DNA from: Candidatus Segatella mututuai
GTDB taxonomy: Bacteria > Bacteroidota > Bacteroidia > Bacteroidales > Bacteroidaceae
Assembly: GCA_002439605.1 (NCBI GenBank)
Contig: DJOI01000080.1
Location: 1-31,397 of the forward strand
DNA: 31,397 nt
Direction: 5' to 3'
A program made the position numbers and the translations under genes. The stretch's first letter is position 1, and each line of letters starts with the position of its first letter. Shown one piece after another: positions 16,891-24,602 of this stretch. The notes beneath the pieces were generated by a model that worked only from the letters and a program-made list of their open reading frames with translations, made no database searches and was not told where the DNA came from.

Positions 16891-18192
16891 ATGAAATACA
16901 GATATATTTGGTTGTTCTGCATGGTGGCAGTGCTTTCGCTCCCGGTAGGAGCGCAGAACGTGAAGAAAAGCACCGACCACCAGGATGCGGACGAGGAGGA
17001 AGTGGTAGAGGACAAGGAGGAAGGCGAGGCGCTGGCCGACACGCTCTCTGCCGACTCCCTGGATGCCGATACCTTGCGGTTGCCCTGGCCCGAGAGCGTG
17101 AAGCAGGGGCTCGACCATCTCTTGAAGAGCGATATGTTCGAGACTTCCCAAGTGGCAGTCATGGTATGGGACTTGGAGGCCGACTCGTGCATCTATCGCT
17201 ATCGTGAAAGGCAGCTCATGCGTCCCGCCAGCACAATGAAACTGCTCACTGCCATCACCGCCCTCGACAGGTTGGGAGGCTCTTACCAGTTTAAGACCCA
17301 GCTCAAGTACACGGGCAAGATAGAGGACGGAGTGCTCCGGGGCGACGTGTACTGCGTGGGAGGCATGGATCCTCGGTTCAACAACGACGACATGCGGGCT
17401 TTCGTGAGCAGCCTGCAGGACATGGGGGTCGACACCATCAAGGGGAGCATCTATGCCGACCGTTCGATGAAGGACACCGACCTCTTGGGCGAGGGATGGT
17501 GCTGGGATGACGACAACCCTGTGCTTTCGCCTTTGGTCTTTGCCCGCAAGGACGGGTTCATGGCTCGTTTCGTCGACAGGCTGAAGGATGCCGGCATCGT
17601 GCTCGAGACCGACTCGCCCATGGTGAAGCGATGTCCCGAGAGCGCCTTCTCTGTGTGCACCCGTTTCCATACCATGGACCAGGTCATGAACAAGATGATG
17701 AAGGAGAGCGACAACCTCTATGCCGAGAGCATGTATTACCAGATAGCGGCCTCCACCGGCAACCGTCCTGCCAGCGCCAAGAGTGCGCGCAGCGTGGAGC
17801 GGCAGCTTATCCGCAAACTCGGGTTGGATGCCTCGCGCTGCAGGTTGGCCGACGGCTCCGGCCTCTCGCTCTACAATTATCTCAGCGCCGAGCAGGAGTG
17901 TCTGCTCTTGCGCTATGCTTATCGCAACGATAACATCTATCCTCATCTTCGCCCTTCCCTGCCCATTGCCGGCATCGACGGCACGCTCAGGAAGCGCATG
18001 CGCGGCACTTCGGCAAGTGGCAACGTGAGGGCCAAGACGGGCACGCTCGCCGGCATCATCACTCTTGCCGGTTATTGTACGGCGGCCAATGGGCACGACC
18101 TTTGCTTCGCCATTCTCAACAACGGCATCATGCATGCTAACAATGCCCGCTGTTTCCAGGACAAAGTGTGTGCGTTGCTGTGCCGGCCGTGA
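16891..18192 (+). CDS. dacB: D-alanyl-D-alanine carboxypeptidase/endopeptidase (PBP4 type, family S13)
   Basis: 433 residues with an export signal (IWLFCMVAVLSLPVGAQ). Three penicillin-binding motifs are present in order: Ser114-Thr-Met-Lys117 (RPASTMKLL), Ser273-Asp-Asn275 (KESDNLYAE) and Lys382-Thr-Gly384 (VRAKTGTLAG). It trims or cleaves peptide crosslinks in peptidoglycan in the periplasm. A strongly acidic stretch (about 30-62, with many Asp/Glu) follows the signal peptide and is an unusual insert. The domain between the first two motifs is shorter than in E. coli PBP4 (about 156 residues). The chain ends 28 bp before the next gene. Confidence 0.93.
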   Translation: MKYRYIWLFCMVAVLSLPVGAQNVKKSTDHQDADEEEVVEDKEEGEALADTLSADSLDADTLRLPWPESVKQGLDHLLKSDMFETSQVAVMVWDLEADSCIYRYRERQLMRPASTMKLLTAITALDRLGGSYQFKTQLKYTGKIEDGVLRGDVYCVGGMDPRFNNDDMRAFVSSLQDMGVDTIKGSIYADRSMKDTDLLGEGWCWDDDNPVLSPLVFARKDGFMARFVDRLKDAGIVLETDSPMVKRCPESAFSVCTRFHTMDQVMNKMMKESDNLYAESMYYQIAASTGNRPASAKSARSVERQLIRKLGLDASRCRLADGSGLSLYNYLSAEQECLLLRYAYRNDNIYPHLRPSLPIAGIDGTLRKRMRGTSASGNVRAKTGTLAGIITLAGYCTAANGHDLCFAILNNGIMHANNARCFQDKVCALLCRP

Positions 18193-18219
18193 TTTTAACT
18201 CATTTAGTTCATAGACAGA

Positions 18220-19398
18220 ATGGAGGAAATTCGTAAGTTTGTAGAACACATGATAGGCATGGCTGGCATCACAGGTGGCACCGTGCCAGTGTTGCGCCAC
18301 GTGCTGCTCACCATCACGGCCGTACTGCTGGCTATGCTGAGCGACTTTCTGTGCCGTAAGATTTTGGTGCCCATCATCAGTAAGATAACCGCCAAGACAG
18401 AGGTGGCCTGGGACGATATTCTGTTCAATCGCAAGGTCATCACCTCGGCATGCCACATCGTGCCTGCCATCGTGATATGGAAACTCATGCCCTTGGTGTA
18501 TCTCGAATATCCCATCTTCAAGGAGATACTGGAGCGTGCCACGGCCATCTACATCGTGGTGATGTCGGTGCGCACGGTATTGGTGTTCATCGGTTCTTTC
18601 AAAGACCTTGAGACCATGGGGCAGCGACGCTCGTCGGCCCAGCAATATTTCCACACCTTCTGTGGTGTGCTGCGCATCTTGATGCTCTTCGTGGCGGGCG
18701 TGGTCGTGGTGGCTATATTGCTGGGCAAGAGCCCGATGACGCTGTTTGCTGGCTTGGGCGCCACTTCGGCCGTACTGATGTTGGTGTTCAAGGATACCAT
18801 CCTCGGTCTGGCCGCTGGCGTTCGTCTTACCAGCAACGACATGCTTCACAAGGGTGACTGGATAACCATGAAGTCGGCCGATGCCAATGGTATCGTCGAG
18901 GACATGTCGCTCACCACTGTCAAAGTGCGCAACTTCGACAACACCATCGTCACCATCTCACCTGCCACCCTCGTCAATGGCTCGTTCCAAAACTGGGTTG
19001 GCATGCAGAAGAGTGGGGGACGACGGGTGAAGCGCCTGGTGTATTTCGACTTCCGCAGTGTGCGTATAGTCGACGACGTCTTGAAGCAGCACCTTGTCCA
19101 AAAGCGTCTTGCCACCGAGGAGGTGTTCAAGACGAAGACATCGGTCATCAACATGCACCTTTATCGCAACTATATGGAGCAATACCTGCGCCGCCGTCCC
19201 GAGGTCAACACCCATCTCACGCTCATGGTGCGCCACATGGAGGCCACCCAGTGTGGCTTGCCCCTGGAGTTCTACTTCTTCCTCAAGAACAAGGTGTGGG
19301 TCGACTACGAGCACATCCTGGCCGACATCATGGAGCACGTCTATGCGATGGCTCCCGAGTTCGGCCTCACCATCTATCAGCAATATCCTGAGCAGTAG
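18220..19398 (+). CDS. Mechanosensitive ion channel, MscS family (YbdG-like)
   Basis: 392 residues. About five membrane segments (roughly 26-46, 75-95, 105-125, 145-168, 172-195); the last contains the pore-lining signature GLGATSAVLMLVFKDTILGLAAGV. The soluble C-terminal beta and mixed domain (GDWITMKSADANGIVEDMSLTTVKVRN; GLPLEFYFFLKNKVWVDYEHI) is typical of the five-helix YbdG/YnaI subgroup. These channels open under membrane tension and release solutes on osmotic downshift. The start was taken at 18220 (ATG, MEEIRKFVEHM). It lies close to dacB and mutY but has no obvious functional link to them. Confidence 0.9.
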   Translation: MEEIRKFVEHMIGMAGITGGTVPVLRHVLLTITAVLLAMLSDFLCRKILVPIISKITAKTEVAWDDILFNRKVITSACHIVPAIVIWKLMPLVYLEYPIFKEILERATAIYIVVMSVRTVLVFIGSFKDLETMGQRRSSAQQYFHTFCGVLRILMLFVAGVVVVAILLGKSPMTLFAGLGATSAVLMLVFKDTILGLAAGVRLTSNDMLHKGDWITMKSADANGIVEDMSLTTVKVRNFDNTIVTISPATLVNGSFQNWVGMQKSGGRRVKRLVYFDFRSVRIVDDVLKQHLVQKRLATEEVFKTKTSVINMHLYRNYMEQYLRRRPEVNTHLTLMVRHMEATQCGLPLEFYFFLKNKVWVDYEHILADIMEHVYAMAPEFGLTIYQQYPEQ

Positions 19399-19455
19399 AT
19401 TAAGGGTAAAAAGGTAAAAAAGTAAAAGGGGGAAGTAAATAAAAAACGAGCGGAT

Positions 19456-20580
19456 ATGGTGGCGAATATAACTTTTTCCAATGCGATTCTTTCGTGGTTT
19501 CGCGAGAACGGCAGGGCACTGCCCTGGCGCGAAACCAAGGATCCCTATGCGATATGGCTCAGCGAAATCATCATGCAGCAGACACGTATCGCCCAGGGAC
19601 GGGAATACTGGGAGCGGTTCATGCACCGCTTCCCGACGGTCGATGCCCTGGCTTCGGCAAGCGAGGACGAGGTGCTCAAGCTTTGGCAGGGACTGGGCTA
19701 CTACTCTCGTGCCCGCAACCTGCACAAGGCCGCCCGGCAGATAGTGGCGTTGGGTCATTTCCCCTCTACGCTCGATGGCATCAAGGTCCTCAAGGGCGTG
19801 GGCGACTATACCGCCGCCGCCATCGGCTCCATCGCCTTCGACCTGCCTGCCGCCGTGGTCGATGGCAATGTGTATCGTGTTCTTTCGCGCTATTTCGGCA
19901 TCAGCACCCCCATCAACACCACCTATGGCAAGAAAGAGTTTGCCGCCTTGGCGCAGTCGCTGCTGCCCGAGGTTTCGACCGAGCGGATACGCCCCCGCGA
20001 ATTCAGTATGGAGTTGTCGCCCGTTTCGGCATACAATCAGGGCATCATGGATTTTGGCGCTCTCCAGTGCACGCCCCAGTCGCCAGGGTGCTTGCTCTGC
20101 CCCTTGGCCGATACCTGCGAGGCCTTTCGCAGCGGCAGGATAGCCCAGTTGCCCGTGAAGCAGAAGACCCTGAAGATAAAGACACGCCATTTGTGCTATA
20201 TATATATAAGGTGTAAGCAGGCTGACTCTGCCTCGCCCGTGGTGGCGCTCCATCGCCGTGGCGAGGGCGACATCTGGCAGGGTCTTTGGGAACCTTTCAA
20301 TGCCTCGCTCCTCGACGATAGTCGGCCCGCCACTTTGGCCGACATCCAGAGCCTCCTCCATCTTTCGTCATTGGATGGTCTTCGCCCCTTGGCACAGGGG
20401 GTGAAGCACGTGCTCACCCATCGCATCCTGTTGGCCGATTTCTATCTGCTCGATGTGGATGTCCGTCCTGCCTTGCCTCCCGATTACCAATGGGTGAGCG
20501 AGGCCGACATTGCCGATTATGCCGTTCCTCGCCTCATCGAACTCTTGCTCGAACGTGCTCTTGTTATCGAAAAAGTGTAA
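19456..20580 (+). CDS. mutY: A/G-specific adenine DNA glycosylase
   Basis: 374 residues. It removes adenine mispaired with 8-oxoguanine, preventing G to T mutation. The N-terminal catalytic domain shows Glu37 (SEIIMQQTR), the helix-hairpin-helix VLKGVGDYTAAAIG (111-124) and the catalytic Asp136 (AVVDGNVYRV). The four Fe-S cysteines are C205, C212, C215 and C221, with the family spacing C-x6-C-x2-C-x5-C. The C-terminal NUDIX-like domain that reads the damaged base follows. A roughly 15-residue insert (about 174-190) precedes SAYNQGIMDFGAL. The gene is 57 bp after the channel gene. Confidence 0.95.
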   Translation: MVANITFSNAILSWFRENGRALPWRETKDPYAIWLSEIIMQQTRIAQGREYWERFMHRFPTVDALASASEDEVLKLWQGLGYYSRARNLHKAARQIVALGHFPSTLDGIKVLKGVGDYTAAAIGSIAFDLPAAVVDGNVYRVLSRYFGISTPINTTYGKKEFAALAQSLLPEVSTERIRPREFSMELSPVSAYNQGIMDFGALQCTPQSPGCLLCPLADTCEAFRSGRIAQLPVKQKTLKIKTRHLCYIYIRCKQADSASPVVALHRRGEGDIWQGLWEPFNASLLDDSRPATLADIQSLLHLSSLDGLRPLAQGVKHVLTHRILLADFYLLDVDVRPALPPDYQWVSEADIADYAVPRLIELLLERALVIEKV

Positions 20581-20745
20581 TGGTTTGGCTAAATCATGTG
20601 TCGAAAGGTGTGATATTTAGTTTAGACGGATGGCAAATCCGGCGAAACAAGTATGCTTATGGTGAGTGAAAATCTTGATTCTTTGTAGATAAATAATGCT
20701 GAAAAGCGTATTTTTTGTTGTGACATGATGAAAAAAGGTAAATAG

Positions 20746-21498
20746 TTTGCATTTTTCCTAAAAAATGTTATTAATTCAATAAAAATTGAAGGCGTAAAAA
20801 CAGGCTTGGCTGTTAATTGCGGAACGATGAATAATGGTTCTTGGTCGGGAAATTCACAGTCTGTTACTTTCACAGCCTCTTCTCAAACGAAAGAAATCAA
20901 GTCTATCACCGTCAAATACGTCAAAGTCGAAACCCTCACAACAGCAGCATCTGGCTTCGCCACATACACAGCATCTTATCCTGTAAACTACAGCGACTTG
21001 GGATTGAAGGCTTACGCTGTTAAGCTGAGCGCTGACGAGACTAAGGTGACTTACACCGAATGCACTGGTGTAGTACCTGCCAATAAGGCAGTATTGGTGC
21101 AGGGCGAGGCAAAAAAAGAGTATACCCTTACTCCTGCTACAGGCTCTGAGGCTGAATTCGATACCGGCTTGAAGGCTTCTGACGGCACAGTTGCAAGTGA
21201 TGGAAGCAAGATGTATGCCTTTAGCACTAAGAATGAAACGTCGGGCTTCTATCTCGTGGCCTCTGGCGTAATGATTCCGGCCAAGAAGGGATATTTAGAG
21301 CTGTCTGCAACAACAGGCGAGGCTAAGCCTTTCTTCTCTTTCGATGGTGGCAACGGCACAACAGGCATTGCTGGTGTTGAGGCCGATGGTGAAACTAACT
21401 GGGACAACGTCGCCATCTACAACCTTGCTGGGCAGCGAGTTGGCAAGGGCTACAAGGGCGTTGTCATCGTGAACGGCAAGAAGATGCTCCGCAAGTAA
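20746..21498 (+). pseudogene. 3' part of an exported sorting-domain protein lacking its N-terminus
   Basis: The frame is open from 20746, but there is no ATG or signal peptide. A TTG at 20806 or an ATG at 20827 would have to serve. The product starts mid-domain with NCGTMNNGSWSGNSQSVTF, the tail of a Bacteroidales beta domain, then a region of about 150 residues (ATYTASYPVNYSDLGLKAYAV; VVPANKAVLVQG) common in Prevotella surface proteins. It ends with a short sorting-like tail (NVAIYNLAGQRVGKGYKGVVIVNGKKMLRK). This looks like a gene truncated by deletion. Just upstream a separate ATGATGAAAAAAGGTAAA stops at TAG (20743-20745), perhaps a relic of the start. Confidence 0.65.
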
Positions 21499-21543
21499 GC
21501 TATATAGTATATAAATGTTTATCCTTTAAATAATAGAAAGACA

Positions 21544-21720
21544 ATGAAGAAATATGTGATTCCTACCATCGATGTGATGAAGATAGATACAGAAAGCATA
21601 ATAGCAGCCAGTCCCGCAAATGATTTGGATTCTGAAAATACAATCAACGGTTCTGAAGAGATAGAGGCAAAGCCTTATTCTCCGCTGAATACCGACCTTT
21701 GGGCGGATGACGAGGAATGA
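21544..21720 (+). CDS. Small 58-residue acidic peptide gene, unrecognised
   Basis: ATG at 21544 and stop at 21720 give a 58-residue peptide, 45 bp after the truncated sorting-domain gene. It opens MKKYVIPTIDVMKIDTESII and closes with NTDLWADDEE. It has no membrane segment. Short genes of this general make-up (Lys-Lys start, a P-x-I/V-x-V stretch, Ile-Ile-Ala-Ala-Ser, acidic Trp-containing end) occur widely in Bacteroidales next to exported-protein genes, as far as I recall; I know of no assigned function. A hairpin at 21824-21855 ends the unit. Confidence 0.6.
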   Translation: MKKYVIPTIDVMKIDTESIIAASPANDLDSENTINGSEEIEAKPYSPLNTDLWADDEE

Positions 21721-21823
21721 GAAAGAGGTGGTTGCACCTGCGGCCATCGCACCAAGAACACGTTGGCGGCAAAAAGTAAGAAGACAGCCGATGTTTCGGC
21801 AAACGGCATAGACAAAAAATGAG

Positions 21824-21855
21824 ATGTCCTGGTACAGACGAATGTGCCGGGACAT
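21824..21855 (+). terminator. Terminator after the small gene
   Basis: A 13-bp stem with two G-U pairs (ATGTCCTGGTACA with TGTGCCGGGACAT) and a 6-nt loop, followed by TTTTGGTTT. It ends the unit starting upstream. Confidence 0.7.
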
Positions 21856-21955
21856 TTTGGTTTAGGACGGAATATAGTTCGGGAAGACGGCTATCTTGAA
21901 ACCTTGGAATGCAAAATCGTGAGCAAAACTATCATGAGTGGTTGAATTACTATGA

Positions 21956-22000
21956 CAAATTGTAATTAAAACAGTGTATTTACATAGCAAATTGTAATTA
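21956..22000. repeat. Direct repeat of a 13-bp site
   Basis: CAAATTGTAATTA occurs at 21956-21968 and again at 21988-22000, starts 32 bp apart (three helical turns), 60 to 100 bp upstream of the dapF -7 box. A pair of regulator sites is possible. Otherwise the stretch 21856-22058 holds nothing recognisable. Confidence 0.5.
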
Positions 22001-22058
22001 TGAGCGTATTTTAAATATATTTTGCATAAAAAATGATGATAGAAAAATCAAAATGCCG

Positions 22059-22066
22059 TATCTTTG
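22059..22066 (+). promoter_or_regulatory. -7 box of dapF
   Basis: TATCTTTG matches TAnnTTTG and is followed by a leader of about 95 nt to the ATG at 22167. The -33 position lacks a clear TTG. Confidence 0.6.
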
Positions 22067-22166
22067 CACTCAAAAGAAAACAAAAAGTTATCTAAAATAT
22101 GGATAATGTGGCGGAAAAGTTAGGTAATAGAAAATAGTGGGACAGAAAAGCAAACAATAACGCAAT

Positions 22167-23009
22167 ATGAGAAAAACAGTTCATTTCACCAAGATGCACG
22201 GTGCTGGCAACGACTACATCTATGTAGACACGCAGCTCTACGATATCCCCGACCCAGAGAAAGCTGCCATCGCATGGAGTGCTTACCATACGGGGATAGG
22301 CAGCGACGGACTGGTTCTCATTGGAAAGCCACAGGATGGCAGAAGAGCAGATTACTCGATGCGCATCTTCAACGCCGATGGCTCGGAAGCGATGATGTGC
22401 GGCAATGCCAGTCGTTGTATAGGGAAATATCTCTACGAGAAAGGCCTCTTCCGCAAGGACACCATCCGGTTGGAAACCCTTTCGGGAGTCAAGGTACTCA
22501 AGTTGCATGTTCGGGACGATGGAGTGGTGGAGTCGGTGACGGTGGACATGCTGAGCCCGAAGCTCGAGAACCAGGAGCAGTTCGTGGGGCCTTCCACCTT
22601 GGAGGCCGATGGCAGAACTTTCGAAGGCACATACGTCTGCATGGGCAATCCGCACTTCGTGACCTTCGTGGGCGACATCTCTCGCCTTGACATCGCCCGT
22701 TACGGAAAGATTCTGGAACGCGACAAGGCTTTCCCACAGCGTTGCAACATCGAGTTCGCACAAGTTACAGACACTGACATAATAAGAACGCGAGTTTGGG
22801 AAAGGGGAAGCGGCATCACTATGGCTTGCGGCACGGGAGCCTGCGCCACAGCCGTGGCCGCTGTCCTGACCAACCGTACTTCTCGCAAGAGCAGCATCGT
22901 GATGGACGGCGGAACGCTCCACATCGAATACCGAGAGGTCGACGGCCACGTGTACATGACGGGTCCTGCCGCATTCGTTTTCGAGGGAGAAATCGAATTA
23001 GAATGTTAA
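22167..23009 (+). CDS. dapF: Diaminopimelate epimerase
   Basis: 280 residues. It converts LL- to meso-diaminopimelate for lysine and peptidoglycan synthesis. Both catalytic cysteines are present: Cys78 (AMMCGNASRCIGKY) and Cys221 (TMACGTGACATAV), with the family motifs HGAGNDYIYVD (11-21) and GNPHFVTFV. It is followed by dapL, which makes LL-diaminopimelate, so the two catalyse consecutive steps. The last two codons and stop lie inside the first heptad array (23002 onward). Confidence 0.96.
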   Translation: MRKTVHFTKMHGAGNDYIYVDTQLYDIPDPEKAAIAWSAYHTGIGSDGLVLIGKPQDGRRADYSMRIFNADGSEAMMCGNASRCIGKYLYEKGLFRKDTIRLETLSGVKVLKLHVRDDGVVESVTVDMLSPKLENQEQFVGPSTLEADGRTFEGTYVCMGNPHFVTFVGDISRLDIARYGKILERDKAFPQRCNIEFAQVTDTDIIRTRVWERGSGITMACGTGACATAVAAVLTNRTSRKSSIVMDGGTLHIEYREVDGHVYMTGPAAFVFEGEIELEC

Positions 23010-23079
23010 ATGTGGAATGTTAAATGTTAAGTTAGGCATACGCCACAAAATTAACACTTAACATTTAACACTTGACATT
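23002..23079. repeat. Inverted pair of heptad arrays between dapF and dapL
   Basis: Four tandem 7-bp units of AATGTTA (one reads AATGTGG) fill 23002-23029. Four units of the reverse complement type TAACATT (two read TAACACT, one TGACATT) fill 23052-23079. A perfect 14-bp stem (23018-23031 with 23057-23070) can form. The array begins in the last codons of dapF and ends 11 bp before the ATG at 23090. Each side has exactly four units. Confidence 0.8.
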
Positions 23080-23118
23080 AAATTAAAGAATGGCAAACTT
23101 AAACATAAACATAATAAA

Positions 23119-23123
23119 AGGAG
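23119..23123 (+). promoter_or_regulatory. Shine-Dalgarno site deciding the dapL start
   Basis: AGGAG lies 8 nt before the ATG at 23132. An in-frame ATG at 23090 has no such site and would add 14 residues not typical of the family. Confidence 0.65.
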
Positions 23124-23131
23124 AAAGAAAT

Positions 23132-24364
23132 ATGGCATTAGTAAACGAACATTTCCTGAAGCTTCCCGGCAACTATCTGTTTGCCGACATCGCCAAGAAG
23201 GTGAACGCCTACAAGATAGCGCACCCTAAGCTGAGAGTCATCAGTTTAGGCATTGGTGACGTGACGCAACCTCTCTGCCCTGCCGTCATCAAAGCCATGC
23301 ACAAGGCTGTGGACGAGATGTCGGTGCAGGCATCCTTCCGGGGCTACGGTCCAGAGCGAGGCTACGACTTCCTGCGCGAGGCCATCATCAAGAACGACTT
23401 CCTGCCGCGTGGCATCCACCTCGACCCTAACGAGGTTTTCGTGAACGACGGAGCCAAGAGCGACACGGGCAATATCCAGGAGATTCTGAGATGGGACAAC
23501 AACATCGGTGTCACCGACCCCATCTACCCCGTCTATATCGACTCCAACGTGATGATAGGCAGAGCCGGTGTCTTCGAGAACGGCAAGTGGAGCAATGTGA
23601 CCTACATGCCATGCGACGAGGGCAACAACTTTACTCCTCAGATTCCAGACCATCGTGTGGACATGATTTACCTCTGCTATCCCAACAACCCAACGGGTAC
23701 GGTCATCACTAAGGAAGAACTTCGCAAATGGGTGAACTACGCTATCAAGAACGAGAGCATCATCCTCTACGACGCTGCCTACGAGGCATACATCCAGGAT
23801 CCAGAGATTCCACATTCCATCTACGAGATTCGTGGAGCGAGAAAGGTGGCGATAGAGTTCCATAGTTACTCCAAGACCGCTGGTTTCACTGGTGTACGAT
23901 GTGGATATACCATTGTGCCAAAAGAACTGAAGGCTAAGACCTTGAGTGGGGAGGAAGTGGCATTGAATCCTATCTGGGATCGCCGCCAGTGCACCAAGTT
24001 CAATGGCACGAGCTACATCAGCCAGCGTGCTGCCGAGGCCATCTATACCCCAGAGGGCAAGGAACAAATAAAGGCAACGATCGCCTACTACATGGAGAAC
24101 GCCCGCATCATGAGAGAGCAGTTGCAGAAGCTCGGTTTTCGTGTCTATGGTGGCGAGAACGCTCCCTATCTGTGGGTAAAGACTCCTAATAACACGCCAA
24201 GTTGGAAGTTCTTCGAGGAAATGCTCTACGGAGCCAGCGTAGTCTGCACGCCAGGTGTGGGCTTCGGACCTTCAGGCGAAGGCTACATCCGACTCACCGC
24301 CTTTGGCGAAAGAGAAGACTGCAAAGAAGCCATGGAGCGAATCGCCAAATGGCTCGGAAAGTGA
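23132..24364 (+). CDS. dapL: LL-diaminopimelate aminotransferase
   Basis: 410 residues from the Met at 23132 (MALVNEHFLKLPGNYLF), chosen because AGGAG stands 8 nt upstream. It makes LL-2,6-diaminopimelate directly from tetrahydrodipicolinate and glutamate, bypassing the succinyl or acetyl pathways. Class I/II aminotransferase motifs are FRGYGPERGYDFLREAI, the CYPNNPTGTV segment and the PLP lysine in SYSKTAGFTGVRCGY. RLTAFGEREDC near the end fits DapL. It lies 122 bp after dapF. Confidence 0.95.
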   Translation: MALVNEHFLKLPGNYLFADIAKKVNAYKIAHPKLRVISLGIGDVTQPLCPAVIKAMHKAVDEMSVQASFRGYGPERGYDFLREAIIKNDFLPRGIHLDPNEVFVNDGAKSDTGNIQEILRWDNNIGVTDPIYPVYIDSNVMIGRAGVFENGKWSNVTYMPCDEGNNFTPQIPDHRVDMIYLCYPNNPTGTVITKEELRKWVNYAIKNESIILYDAAYEAYIQDPEIPHSIYEIRGARKVAIEFHSYSKTAGFTGVRCGYTIVPKELKAKTLSGEEVALNPIWDRRQCTKFNGTSYISQRAAEAIYTPEGKEQIKATIAYYMENARIMREQLQKLGFRVYGGENAPYLWVKTPNNTPSWKFFEEMLYGASVVCTPGVGFGPSGEGYIRLTAFGEREDCKEAMERIAKWLGK

Positions 24365-24368
24365 TTTA

Positions 24369-24396
24369 AGTGAAGAACGAAGAGTGAAGAGTGAAG
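24369..24396. repeat. Heptad array AGTGAAG x4 after dapL
   Basis: Four 7-bp units, AGTGAAG, AACGAAG, AGTGAAG, AGTGAAG, start five bases after the dapL stop. They are the inverted counterpart of the CTTCACT array at 24559-24586, 162 bp away. Confidence 0.8.
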
Positions 24397-24558
24397 AATT
24401 CTACAGTTATCTTGCTCATGGCTCTTGTTTCACTAAAATCATCTAAAATAACAAAGAAAATAATATACAAACAACGAAGAAAGAAGATAAAGAGATAAGA
24501 ATATCCAAGAGAAAAAAGCAAACGAATTGACTTCCGCTTCGCACGTCGAACGCTGTTT

Positions 24559-24586
24559 CTTCACTCTTCACTCTTCACTCTTCACT
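24559..24586. repeat. Heptad array CTTCACT x4 before glnN
   Basis: Four identical 7-bp units end 16 bp before the glnN ATG. With the inverted array at 24369-24396 it could close a hairpin across the whole gap. The same unit occurs upstream of and inside the UpxY-like gene. The 162 bp between the arrays is AT-rich without a gene. Confidence 0.85.
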
Positions 24587-24602
24587 AAAAAAAATAAAGG
24601 GT

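Noticed and set aside
16762..18849. 695-residue open frame on - strand opposite the carboxypeptidase and channel genes
   Set aside because: It overlaps two well-supported genes, has a His-rich unnatural composition and no recognisable motif; it is an antisense shadow.
20581..20745. Small gene before the truncated sorting-domain protein
   Set aside because: Only a six-codon ATG frame ending at TAG was found; no promoter or domain supports a gene.
23002..24586. CRISPR array
   Set aside because: The repeats are contiguous 7-bp units with no spacers, and arrays are inverted pairs; no cas genes are present.
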